Source: Candidatus Saccharimonadota bacterium
GTDB taxonomy: Bacteria; Patescibacteriota; Saccharimonadia; Saccharimonadales; UBA4665
DNA length: 36,977 bases
Reading direction: 5' to 3'
Assembly: GCA_018062785.1 (NCBI GenBank)
Contig: JAGORO010000010.1
Location: forward strand, 1-36,977
This document shows, in pieces, positions 17,003 to 24,101 of the stretch. Positions within the stretch are counted from its first letter, which is position 1. Every line of letters starts with the position of its first letter. The notes below the pieces were generated by a model that saw only the letters and a list, made by a program, of their open reading frames with translations, had not been told where the DNA came from and made no database searches. The position numbers were made by a program, and so were the translations under genes.

Positions 17003-17641
17003 TTACAGGGGTTGAGCGTCTTTGAACTGGTCGGCAATTTGTGCTGGTGTAATCTCTTTCCACGAGTTATCTGCACAAGATTTTGTGGAACCTTGATTGT
17101 TAGTGTAGTCCTTCTGTGCAAAAACGTGCATCACATGGCCTTTGCCATCTATATAATCGAGCTGATACTCTTCCCAAGGATTGAATGGAGTTGCGCTCGC
17201 GCCGCTAATCCGCACGGGCTGCTCGCAGGTCATCGTCTGCATACCCTTATCTTTGATTTTGGTCGATCGAATGCTGTACCTATCGGCTGAGGCACCTGAC
17301 GGTTCGAAAGTCACAGGGGCCTCTTGGTAGCTTAAGCTCTCGGTGATGTCATTCTTGGGTAGGCTAATGTTAAGGCCATAGAATTCTAGACGCCCCGTTG
17401 TCGAGTTATATCTTGGCGCAAGCCACGGGTCATCCTCTGCCTGTTTTTCGGGCATGGCTATGTCACTTGCCTCTGACTCAATGTCATTGTGCTGAGCATT
17501 GTAGGCCTTGTCCAGCAAAAAGAAATTAGCACAAAGCGACAAGAATAACGCTCCACAAAGCAATGCTACTAATGATCGTGGAGTACTTTTTGAATGAGGT
17601 TTTTTAGCTTGGTTTTTTGCTGCTGGAGGTTTTGTCTTCAT
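17003..17641 (-). CDS. Single-pass membrane protein, unknown function
   Basis: A 212-aa protein with a basic N-terminus (about residues 1-22, rich in Lys and Pro), one transmembrane segment (about 24-44, LVALLCGALFLSLCANFFLL), and an extracytoplasmic domain with two cysteines (MTCEQPV and KSCADN) that could pair. No family was recognised. TATAGT (17654-17649) lies 7 nt before the ATG, implying a leaderless mRNA. It is transcribed divergently from the AAA/vWA operon, whose promoter lies about 90 bp away. Confidence 0.7.
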   Translation of the reverse strand: MKTKPPAAKNQAKKPHSKSTPRSLVALLCGALFLSLCANFFLLDKAYNAQHNDIESEASDIAMPEKQAEDDPWLAPRYNSTTGRLEFYGLNISLPKNDITESLSYQEAPVTFEPSGASADRYSIRSTKIKDKGMQTMTCEQPVRISGASATPFNPWEEYQLDYIDGKGHVMHVFAQKDYTNNQGSTKSCADNSWKEITPAQIADQFKDAQPL

Positions 17642-17734
17642 ACCCGTAACTATACACCATTTACGTTATGGCACACTGGACTCGCTACCTGTCGCCCACT
17701 ACTCGTGCCACGGCAGTATGCACAAGAATAAATA

Positions 17735-17763
17735 TTGACAAAATTAAACAAAAGAAGTATAAT
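17735..17763 (+). promoter_or_regulatory. Perfect consensus promoter of the AAA/vWA operon
   Basis: TTGACA (17735-17740), exactly 17 bp, and TATAAT (17758-17763): both hexamers are perfect sigma70 consensus at optimal spacing. The ATG at 17773 follows after 9 nt, so the mRNA should be leaderless. It is the strongest promoter in the window. Confidence 0.9.
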
Positions 17764-17772
17764 AGAACTATT

Positions 17773-19290
17773 ATGTCAACCATGGAGTGTCTCGAGACAA
17801 ACGAATGTAGGAAGAACTGCAATGTACTACGGATGTTAGATGTGGCTCAGCGGTCTAGCATGCCCACCGCAGAGCTGACCGCGGACGGTAATGACTGTGC
17901 ATATGCCGACACCTTGCAGTTAGGCACCTTTGAGCCAACTCTTTTTTCCAACTCGGACTTAGCGACGAACGTTGCGGCGTCGCTAGAGAGAGTATTGCGT
18001 ACCGGTAACGAAGTCCGGGGCGCTATTGGACAAGTTGGAAATGAGTTACATGTTGCGTTATCGGAGCGTTCCAAGATAGATATGGCTCTTGGTACATTGT
18101 GGCAGCAGTATGTGGAAGCGTCGAGATCGGACCGCAAACTGACAGATGTGGAGGTGAACTACTTCTCTACCGAGCTTGCCAAACAGGCTCAATCGTCGGC
18201 GGACGTCATTGCCAACCTGGGGGTTGGGCAAGAAACCATAACGTTTGCTCAGGCAATTCTGGACGCAAGGTCCTTGGAGTCAATGGGCTTGGTGCTCGAT
18301 AGCGGCATGAGTAGGACGGTAACGGAGCTTTTTGCGAACGCAAACTCTGGGCAGTCAACGCTGCTCGTCGGCGACAAAGGTATCGCCAAAACCTTGGCTG
18401 CCAAATACGTCTCGGCCGCTTTCGCTCCAAATGGCAGGCCCCGCTTTATTAGTGGTGATGGTAGTCTTATGAAGGACGAATTTATTGGCAAGGTGGAGCT
18501 GAGTGTCGAGGACGGGGCAACCAAAACTGTTTTTCGCGAAGGTGTTCTTGTGGAGTGCATGGAGCAAGGCATCCCACTCGTTTTGGATGAGGTGAATCTG
18601 ATTGACCCAGCAATTGCTATGCGTCTGCAAGACATTTTGCTCCGTAAACCGGGTGATGTTATAACACTTCAAGAAGATGGTGGTCGGCCCATCACAATCA
18701 AGCGAGGGTTTACGGTGTTTGCAACGGCAAATGAAGCCAGCGAGCGCTACCAAGCTCGGGCCATACTTGATCCCGCATTCCGAGATAGGTTCGACACCCT
18801 TCCCATTGAGTATCCAGACGGTGGGACCGATATACTAGATAGCACCGTAACGCCAGAGGCGCTGACGCGGCTGGCATACGCAACAATCATTTCGCCTGAC
18901 GGCATAGCTAACCCTCGGGTGAGTGCAGACGATGCGCTGTGACTTGCTCGGCTCGCGCATGCCTCCCAGCAGTTGTATGCCAAGCCCCCAAAAGACATTA
19001 ACGGCAACTTACCTGGACGAGCGACTGCAAATTTTGTCGATACAGAGACACCGGTCCTTAAGGACTGCATAACTCCTCGAAAGATGGTCGAACTGCTCAA
19101 GCGTGTTTGTGACGGTAGTAATCCTTACGATGTCGGCGCAGGTTTGCGAGGAGTCGCGTATGAAGCTATCGGTGGTATGCAACACCGCTCGGATAGAGAG
19201 ACCATGCATGCGATTATTCTGCTTCTGTCGAACGATCCTGCAAGTGTTCAGACGGCTGCGGTGATGGATAAAATGAGGATCAAGCGATGA
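17773..19290 (+). CDS. MoxR/CobS-type AAA+ ATPase, interrupted by an in-frame TGA
   Basis: Read through, the frame encodes 505 aa; the TGA at codon 390 (18940-18942) stops it at 389. The start at 17773 is fixed by the perfect promoter; longer starts (e.g. 17668) lie upstream of it. Landmarks: Walker A GDKGIAKT (200-207), Walker B VLDEV with D272/E273, sensor-1 ATANE (317-321) and R-D-R-F (337-340) as candidate arginine-finger region. These fit the MoxR branch of AAA+ remodelling ATPases, closest in style to CobS/NorQ. After the TGA the same frame continues without another stop for 115 codons (LARLAHASQQLYAKPP...) and ends in a TGA overlapping the next ATG. That tail looks like the C-terminal lid of the same protein, so TGG (Trp) or CGA (Arg) was probably the original codon. 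Nonsense mutation, sequencing error and readthrough all remain possible. Confidence 0.85.
18940..18942 (+). other. In-frame TGA inside the AAA+ gene
   Basis: Codon 390 in the frame set by the start at 17773, with context GATGCGCTG-TGA-CTTGCTCGG. The reading frame is open on both sides, from 17773 to 19287. Other genes in the window end in TGA, so a general reassignment does not explain it. Confidence 0.9.
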
Positions 19291-20129
19291 GCTTTAATCC
19301 ATTCGATGCAGAACATTCCGTACAAACAAGCCCCGAGATTCCCGCTGGTTTTATTGCTCAGAGTGTAAATGACGGGACTGCGAGTGTAGTTGGCGAAACA
19401 AGCCCAGCGAAATCTGCTAGTGGCGCATCGCTCGCACGGCAGATTGCGGACATATACGTCGATATGTGCATCGGTGACCAGCAAAAGACAGTAGCCCCAT
19501 TTCCGCGCTGTGATACTATTGACCGTTTGCTTGAGGCTGCAGAGCTAATCGAGAAGTCTCCTCTAGGATTTGGACACGCTAACAGCAATGTAAACAAGCA
19601 CAGGCTAGTCGCCAATCAAGAATGGTCGGATTTTTTTGCTATGACTGTTGCCCGTTGGCGCGAAAAACAAGGCCTGGGTAGTAGTCAGGCTACCAAAATT
19701 TCTCTTGATCTCCCAGAATCAAAGTTATCACTGCCACTTTTCCCAAAAGTTTTGGGGCTAGACATAGCAATTACCGGTGATGTTACCGGTGAGCTTGCAC
19801 GAGGCGCTTTGTACTCTAGGTTTATAGTAGATGGCAGCGTGCAAAAGAGCGCCGTGATTGGCCAAAGTGCAACGAACTGCGGCTTTATTATTAAGGGTGA
19901 TTTCATGGCAGACAACAGCGGTTTAGTCCCCAGAAGCTTCAGTGATGCAACAGAAATTGATGTTCATATAATGGGTACCGCCCCGACAGGTGCCATCGGA
20001 CCTGTTGAAAGCTCAAAAATTCATTGCGATAACCCTACGATTAATTCCTACCGCGAAGTGGTTGGGATGACCTGTTGGTCTACGGGGTCTGGCAACGTGA
20101 TTAGTGGGCTGCAAACAAAGTACCGATGA
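19287..20129 (+). CDS. Unrecognised 280-aa protein of the AAA/vWA operon
   Basis: The family is not recognised. The N-terminal 45 residues are low-complexity (Ser/Thr/Ala-rich). Residues about 50-130 look helical, with a motif-like EWSDFFAMTVARWREKQG. The C-terminal half (about 140-280) is beta-rich and Gly/Ser-rich (SLPLFPKVLGLDIAITGDVT, KSAVIGQSATNCGFIIKGDF, EIDVHIMGTAPTG), as a beta-sandwich or beta-solenoid might be. No membrane segment or catalytic motif is seen. It overlaps both neighbours by ATGA (start on the AAA stop, stop on the vWA start), so the three products are made together. It may be an adaptor or substrate of the ATPase/vWA pair; that is inference from position only. Confidence 0.8.
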   Translation: MSFNPFDAEHSVQTSPEIPAGFIAQSVNDGTASVVGETSPAKSASGASLARQIADIYVDMCIGDQQKTVAPFPRCDTIDRLLEAAELIEKSPLGFGHANSNVNKHRLVANQEWSDFFAMTVARWREKQGLGSSQATKISLDLPESKLSLPLFPKVLGLDIAITGDVTGELARGALYSRFIVDGSVQKSAVIGQSATNCGFIIKGDFMADNSGLVPRSFSDATEIDVHIMGTAPTGAIGPVESSKIHCDNPTINSYREVVGMTCWSTGSGNVISGLQTKYR

Positions 20130-22072
20130 CGTGGTTTTCATCTCCGGAACAGCAAGCACCATTTGGGCAGCAATCCTTAACGGAAATTGCAACTCGAGTA
20201 GCCCGAATATTTGGCCACAATGGTCTGCGCGTTGAGGTGCATGATGGCCAAGGTTGGGCCACGCTTCGTGACGCAAACGGCATTACCCTACTCGCTGATC
20301 CTTCAATGCTAGTTCCGAAATCTATGATAGACGTCGATGGTGAGTGCGTCGATCAGGCCAGTATTCCCTCCCAATATCCCATGTATGGCATCTGCCACGA
20401 GCTGGGGCATATCGAGGATTATTTGGATCCGGTAAGCAGCTACGACACTCTTAAGAAGAGGTCGTCTTCGGAGCATTTCTTCTGGAATATCCTTGACGAT
20501 GGCGTTATAAATAATCGTCTACGACGTGTTCCGGTGCTCAACACACTTACCGACGAGATATACGAGAACACCTTGTTCCCAAAGTCCGATCTTCGCCAAA
20601 AGCCAAAACATGTCCAGCTCATGTACGGATACTTGCTCCGCCAAGTTACCCCCCAAAGGTCTATTGTGCTGTCCGATGATGTTGGCGAATTGCTCAAAGG
20701 TTTGGAGCGGTTCGAGGATACGAATGGGGATGTCATCAATGTTTACGCCGAGCTGATAAAGCGCGAAACGACCCTAGTGGAGCGTAGGCGGCTTGCCGAA
20801 GCGTCCATTCTGCCTCTATATAATCAACTCAAGGAAGAGGACCGCCAGCAGAAGCAGGACTCGGATAAAAATTCGGGTAGCGACACGTCCGATGGAGATG
20901 CTACCGACCAGAATGAAAGCGATAATGATACTGGTAGCAGTAGTGGCAACAGCGTAGAAGATGGGTGGGAAAATGACTACGCCGCTTACGAGCAATCAGC
21001 TGGTTGCTCTCATGGCGACCACGAGGATACAACGCCAGATTCATATGATTCTAACGCCGAAGATGAGGGTTCCAGCGAGGCTAGTCAAGCTGGCGAACAG
21101 ATGCGTGACGCCATGCGTGAGGCAGCCAAGCAAATTAGCGAGCAGCGCCAAAACGAGAATGATTCGGATAATCCTAACAACACGCAAAGTCCTTCAAAGG
21201 ACGCTGTTGCGGAAGCAGCTGGCAGTATCCAAGGCGAGCTTGGTATCAGTTTTGACAAAGCCTACCTCTATGCCGAATCTATCCAGCGATTGCGGGGCGC
21301 AATCCATGAGGTAGCCGAGGCGCTCCAACAATTGACAGTGCCGGCTGTTGAATATTCCAGCCCTAGATATAGGCGTAGGCCATCTGCATGGGGCAGTACG
21401 CTGTCTCCACGAGACTTGTTCAAGGTTGTGATTGCTCAGCAAACAGAAGATCAGCAGCCTGTAGTATGGAAACCGACCGAAATTAAGACTCGACGAGAAG
21501 GCTACAGCTTTAATGGTCTCGACATTCATCTGCTTGTTGATGTAAGCGGCTCGATGCACGGAGCAAAAGCTGAGGCTGCAGCGGACTGCTACGTACTTCT
21601 TGCAGAGGGTATTGATTTGGCTCGAAAGCTTGCCGCCGACCGCAATCCGTTGGCGCCCAAACCCGATGTGCGCCAGCAGACAATTGCCTTTGGTTCTGCG
21701 GCCGAAGTCTTGTCTCCTATTGCCCATACCGCGGTAGCGCAAGATAAGGGGGCGGCATTTAGCACGCTGCTCGATGCAAATAGCGGAGCTACGTACGTGG
21801 CCGATGCGATTCAAAGTGCAGCCCAAGTCGGCGCGAAGTATCCAGAAAGAACGCAGCTTGTGTATATTATCTCCGACGGTAGCTTTTCGGACAGTTCGGA
21901 TGCTACAAATGCGCTCCGAGCTTTGGGCCCGAATGCCTTTGCGGCGCAATTTGTCATTCAATCGCTGGGAACTCGGCCGATTACTCCTTCCTCGGCACAC
22001 GTGCAGGACGTGCTAGAGTTGCCTTCTCAGTTAAAGCAACACCTAGAACAAGTAGTCGCAAGCTTAGTTTAG
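20126..22072 (+). CDS. Zincin-like HExxH protein with C-terminal vWA domain
   Basis: A 648-aa protein. Residues 1-230 form a metallopeptidase-like domain with C-H-E-L-G-H (His91, Glu92, His95) followed by FFWNILDDGVINN (about 118-130). This resembles the N-h-L-E-D-x-R-I-E segment that follows HExxH in CobT/NorD-like vWA proteins. Residues about 245-375 are a low-complexity acidic linker (Asp/Ser/Asn/Glu-rich). A helical segment (about 380-420) leads into a vWA domain with MIDAS D472-x-S474-x-S476 (DVSGSMHG), a Thr in SGATYVADA and IISDGS. MIDAS plus HExxH, next to a MoxR-type ATPase, indicates an ATPase-driven chelatase or remodelling partner; a magnesium/cobalt chelatase role is unlikely because no large CobN/ChlH subunit is present here. 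The operon terminates just downstream (22088-22116). Confidence 0.88.
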   Translation: MTWFSSPEQQAPFGQQSLTEIATRVARIFGHNGLRVEVHDGQGWATLRDANGITLLADPSMLVPKSMIDVDGECVDQASIPSQYPMYGICHELGHIEDYLDPVSSYDTLKKRSSSEHFFWNILDDGVINNRLRRVPVLNTLTDEIYENTLFPKSDLRQKPKHVQLMYGYLLRQVTPQRSIVLSDDVGELLKGLERFEDTNGDVINVYAELIKRETTLVERRRLAEASILPLYNQLKEEDRQQKQDSDKNSGSDTSDGDATDQNESDNDTGSSSGNSVEDGWENDYAAYEQSAGCSHGDHEDTTPDSYDSNAEDEGSSEASQAGEQMRDAMREAAKQISEQRQNENDSDNPNNTQSPSKDAVAEAAGSIQGELGISFDKAYLYAESIQRLRGAIHEVAEALQQLTVPAVEYSSPRYRRRPSAWGSTLSPRDLFKVVIAQQTEDQQPVVWKPTEIKTRREGYSFNGLDIHLLVDVSGSMHGAKAEAAADCYVLLAEGIDLARKLAADRNPLAPKPDVRQQTIAFGSAAEVLSPIAHTAVAQDKGAAFSTLLDANSGATYVADAIQSAAQVGAKYPERTQLVYIISDGSFSDSSDATNALRALGPNAFAAQFVIQSLGTRPITPSSAHVQDVLELPSQLKQHLEQVVASLV

Positions 22073-22087
22073 TGCAGTCACAATACG

Positions 22088-22116
22088 AAAAGAAGCCCTT
22101 TGGTGGGCTTCTTTTT
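22088..22116. terminator. Bidirectional terminator between the vWA operon and rplL
   Basis: AAAAGAAGCCC (22088-22098) and GGGCTTCTTTT (22105-22115) form an 11-bp perfect stem with a 6-nt loop and T runs on both strands. It closes the AAA/vWA operon on the plus strand and rplJ-rplL on the minus strand. Confidence 0.9.
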
Positions 22117-22136
22117 CAGTACAATGACTAGAACTA

Positions 22137-22517
22137 CTAGGCGAGTTCGACAGTTGCGCCAGCCTCTTCGAGGGCTTTCTTGGCAGCTTCTGCGTCGTCT
22201 TTGCTTGCCTTTTCGAGAACAACCTTTGGTGCCTCGTCGACGAGAGCTTTTGCTTCGCCAAGACCAAGACCTGTCAATTCCTTAACAGCCTTGATGACTG
22301 CTACTTTCTGTGCACCAGCGTCCTTAAGAGTAACATCGTATTCACTCTTTTCGTCGCCACCAGCTGCCCCAGCGTCGCCACCAGCAGCAGGACCAGCAAC
22401 AGCAACAGCTGCAGCAGGCTCAATGCCGTATTCGTCCTTAAGGACAGTCTTGAGTTCGTTGACCTCAAGAACGGTTAGTTTAGTTAGTTCTTCTGCTAAT
22501 TTTTTTACATCAGCCAT
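22137..22517 (-). CDS. rplL: 50S ribosomal protein L7/L12
   Basis: A 126-aa stalk protein. It has the N-terminal dimerisation helices ([20 protein letters not shown]), an Ala/Gly-rich hinge (about 35-55) and the conserved C-terminal domain ([40 protein letters not shown]) that recruits translational GTPases. The Shine-Dalgarno AGGAG lies 6 nt upstream. It is co-transcribed with rplJ. The spacer between the two genes carries an unusual heptamer repeat (22538-22572). rpoB does not follow, unlike in many bacteria. Confidence 0.98.
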   Translation of the reverse strand: MADVKKLAEELTKLTVLEVNELKTVLKDEYGIEPAAAVAVAGPAAGGDAGAAGGDEKSEYDVTLKDAGAQKVAVIKAVKELTGLGLGEAKALVDEAPKVVLEKASKDDAEAAKKALEEAGATVELA

Positions 22518-22537
22518 AATGTTCTCCTTATATAGAA

Positions 22538-22572
22538 TAGGTTATAGGTTTTAGTTGATAGGTTCTAGGTTG
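22538..22572. repeat. Five tandem copies of a 7-bp repeat (TAGGTTN)
   Basis: On the plus strand, TAGGTTA, TAGGTTT, TAGTTGA (degenerate), TAGGTTC and TAGGTTG follow one another at exact 7-bp steps. In the rplJ-rplL mRNA this reads as (NAACCTA)5, an unstructured C/A-rich stretch just upstream of the rplL ribosome binding site. Confidence 0.8.
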
Positions 22573-22597
22573 TTTAGACTGTGAGCCTAGGTCTACC

Positions 22598-23122
22598 TTA
22601 CGCGGTTGCTTTGGCTTCGACGCCATCGAGGAGAGCGTGGAGGTTGCCAGAAAGACCGTTGGTAATGTCGTGAACTGGAGAAAGCAGCGTTTCGACCACC
22701 TGACCAATGAGCACATCTTTGCTCGGTAGGTCGGCGAGAGTTTTTACTTCTTCGGCGTTCATGAATGTACCGTCTGCGCTATATGCACCGACGAACTGCA
22801 GAGTCGGGTTGGTCTTGGCAAATGCTTTGAGCGTTTGCGCAGGCGCAACTTCGTCCTGATCGTTGAAGGCGTAGAGCAACATACCGTTTAGTCCGGCGGT
22901 ATCTGCATCCTTCAGCTTGTCGTGACCGGCAAGAGCCTTGATGAACAAGCGGTTTTTGACCACCTGAACCTTTGTGCCCTGCTCTTTGGCGTCACGACGT
23001 AGTTGTTGCAAGGCTTTCACCGTAGTGCCTTGGTAGGCAGCAACAACCGTTAACTTAGAAGCGTCGAGAAGATCAGAGATCTTGCCTACGACGTCATCTT
23101 TTTGAGTTTTTGATAAAGCCAT
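22598..23122 (-). CDS. rplJ: 50S ribosomal protein L10
   Basis: A 174-aa L10, the stalk base that binds 23S rRNA and carries L7/L12 dimers. It begins MALSKTQKDDVVGKISDLLD, followed by VVAAYQGTTVKALQQLRRDA and VVKNRLFIKALAG, the typical L10 N-terminal domain, and ends in the L7/L12-binding helix region (NLHALLDGVEAKATA). AGGGG lies 6 nt upstream of the ATG. A leader of about 215 nt with an L10-type autoregulatory structure and an attenuator hairpin precedes it. Confidence 0.97.
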   Translation of the reverse strand: MALSKTQKDDVVGKISDLLDASKLTVVAAYQGTTVKALQQLRRDAKEQGTKVQVVKNRLFIKALAGHDKLKDADTAGLNGMLLYAFNDQDEVAPAQTLKAFAKTNPTLQFVGAYSADGTFMNAEEVKTLADLPSKDVLIGQVVETLLSPVHDITNGLSGNLHALLDGVEAKATA

Positions 23123-23193
23123 GTATTCCCCTTTTACGAATTGTAGGATGTGCTTCTTTTACGTGCGCAATCGACCTGTGCGCGTCGTACGTT

Positions 23194-23239
23194 ACAAAGA
23201 AAAGAGCTTTTGGATTATATAAAATTACCAAAAGCTCTT
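23194..23239 (-). terminator. Attenuator/terminator upstream of rplJ
   Basis: On the minus strand, AAGAGCTTTTGG (23239-23228) and CCAAAAGCTCTT (23213-23202) form a perfect 12-bp stem with a 14-nt A/T loop followed by TTCTTT. It sits inside the rplJ leader, between the L10-binding element and the gene, so it can work as an attenuator. Confidence 0.8.
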
Positions 23240-23337
23240 ATTGAAACAAAACAATAGTGATGTCTTGTTGCCTCGGCGACAAATTAAGGGTTTTGGCGAT
23301 GTTCACCACTACTCCAGTCGCTGTCTTTGGTAACCTA
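23240..23337 (-). ncRNA. Ribosomal protein L10 leader
   Basis: The minus-strand RNA contains AAGACAGCGACTGG (upper arm) and CTTAATTTGTCGCCGAGG (lower arm). GCGAC (23321-23317) pairs with GTCGC (23280-23276), followed by the internal-loop sequence CGAGG. This matches the known L10 leader, in which an L10-L12 complex binds a kink-turn-like site to repress its own operon (established for Firmicutes and others). Here it is followed by a clear terminator hairpin, so control is probably by transcription attenuation. Confidence 0.75.
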
Positions 23338-23343
23338 GGCTAG

Positions 23344-23372
23344 ATTATACCAAAATTACCATACATATTCAA
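23344..23372 (-). promoter_or_regulatory. Promoter of rplJ-rplL
   Basis: Minus-strand TTGAAT (23372-23367), 17 bp and a perfect TATAAT (23349-23344). The predicted start at about 23337 gives a leader of about 215 nt. Confidence 0.8.
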
Positions 23373-23398
23373 GTAATTACGGGGCCGATATAGCACTA

Positions 23399-23575
23399 CT
23401 AGGCACTAAATATTGCGAACTTTCCAAGTTGCTCTGTCGGGCCTGGTAGCGGAGTCTGATAGAACTCATTTGCTTCGCCGTGTGCCCTTGCGTCGTCAAG
23501 TGCTCGCGCAAACTCTTCTTGTGGGACGCCCCAGTTATGTCCATCTGTTTGAGGTTGCATGTTTGGTTGTGTCAT
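23399..23575 (-). CDS. Small protein, 58 aa, unknown function
   Basis: A short frame starting MTQPNMQPQTDGHNWGVPQE and ending in GKFAIFSA, with a stop at 23399-23401. The ribosome binding site AAGGAAA lies about 7 nt upstream of the ATG. The composition is hydrophilic; residues about 18-40 look helical (EEFARALDDARAHGEANEFY), and no membrane segment or cysteine is present. It lies 93 nt downstream of the 62-aa gene on the same strand, and the rplJ promoter begins just past its stop. The family is not recognised. The good ribosome binding site, natural composition and placement argue for a real gene. Confidence 0.65.
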   Translation of the reverse strand: MTQPNMQPQTDGHNWGVPQEEFARALDDARAHGEANEFYQTPLPGPTEQLGKFAIFSA

Positions 23576-23668
23576 CGTGTTTCCTTTGTCTATTGCTGCT
23601 TACAGTACTGTTTTATGGTATTCGCTTACTGCCCTCGTGACTGTGATTGATATCACGATGGGGGCAGA

Positions 23669-23857
23669 TTACATTCGGGCCTCTTGCCAGGCCTGCTCTG
23701 CGGTAGCCGCTCGCTGCATAGCAAACCGCATATCGGTTGGGCATACAACCGCCACGGTGTTGGCTGTCGAAACGCTGCCAACAACGTTCACTACCTGTTT
23801 GGTAGCCGAGTCAAACACCTCATACATTGGTTGATTGTGATTTGTTTCCATTTTCAT
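23669..23857 (-). CDS. Small protein, 62 aa, unknown function
   Basis: Residues about 9-45 look like a small beta-sheet (PMYEVFDSATKQVVNVVGSV, then TANTVAVVCPTD), and the C-terminus is an alanine-rich helix (FAMQRAATAEQAWQEARM). There is one cysteine and no signal peptide. The start is ambiguous between M1 and M3, because no strong Shine-Dalgarno precedes either. It lies about 30 nt downstream of a strong terminator and a candidate regulatory RNA (23886-24040). The family is not recognised. Confidence 0.55.
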   Translation of the reverse strand: MKMETNHNQPMYEVFDSATKQVVNVVGSVSTANTVAVVCPTDMRFAMQRAATAEQAWQEARM

Positions 23858-23885
23858 TTACTGCTTTCGTAAGTGGTTAATTATC

Positions 23886-24035
23886 TAAAAAAGGCTTCAT
23901 TTGGTTGAAGCCTTTTGTTCTTGGACTGTGCTATTCGGATTATTTTCTTCGATCCGATGCTTCAACCATACTGAAGCACAGCCCGCGGAGGCCTAGGAGA
24001 ATAATCACGACTTGCTTCAAGTTTGATTGCATGGG
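23886..24035 (-). ncRNA. Candidate regulatory RNA or small RNA with terminator switch
   Basis: A transcript of about 148 nt is predicted between a promoter (24068-24040) and a terminator (23917-23887). Its 3' half shows TCGGAT/ATCCGA (23935-23940 with 23952-23957), GCTTCA/TGAAGC (23959-23964 with 23972-23977) and an enclosing CTGTGCT/AGCACAG (23926-23932 with 23975-23981). Minus-strand GGTTGAAGC (complement of 23959-23967) is perfectly complementary to GCTTCAACC (complement of 23903-23911), which is the 5' arm of the terminator. That gives mutually exclusive terminator and antiterminator folds, as in riboswitches and attenuators. It could instead be a stand-alone small RNA. No known class was recognised. 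Confidence 0.5.
23887..23917. terminator. Bidirectional terminator upstream of the small genes
   Basis: AAAAGGCTTCA (about 23889-23899) and TGAAGCCTTTT (about 23906-23916) form an 11-bp perfect stem, with A/T runs giving U tracts on both strands. It separates tmk/thyX from the 62-aa gene. Confidence 0.85.
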
Positions 24036-24039
24036 TTTC

Positions 24040-24068
24040 ATGCTACGCCTCGAACAGGCTTGTGTCAA
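24040..24068 (-). promoter_or_regulatory. Promoter of the candidate regulatory RNA
   Basis: Minus-strand TTGACA (24068-24063, perfect), 17 bp and TAGCAT (24045-24040, 4 of 6). It lies 34 bp past the tmk/thyX stop codon, so transcription of the structured RNA does not depend on readthrough. Confidence 0.55.
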
Positions 24069-24101
24069 GCGCCAGAGCTGCTCGGGTGAGGCTACGTTGG
24101 G

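Noticed and set aside
17668-17772. Longer N-terminus of the AAA+ protein from ATG 17668
   Set aside because: The perfect promoter (17735-17763) lies inside it, and the ATG at 17773 is correctly placed for the predicted transcript.
18940-18942. Genetic-code change with UGA as sense codon
   Set aside because: TGA ends dnaX, the DHH gene, the first GT4 gene, the AAA gene itself and the 280-aa gene, several of them in tight ATGA overlaps, so UGA is a working stop here.
18940-18942. Selenocysteine at the TGA
   Set aside because: MoxR-type ATPases have no known Sec or Cys at this position, no SECIS-like hairpin was evident and no sel genes are in the window.
20860-21240. Acidic low-complexity stretch as a sign of a frameshift or horizontal insertion
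   Set aside because: Acidic linkers before the vWA domain are usual in CobT-like proteins, and the frame is continuous.
21194-22000. 268-aa minus-strand frame inside the vWA gene
   Set aside because: Antisense shadow rich in Arg, Ser and Cys; the plus-strand frame has clear MIDAS motifs.
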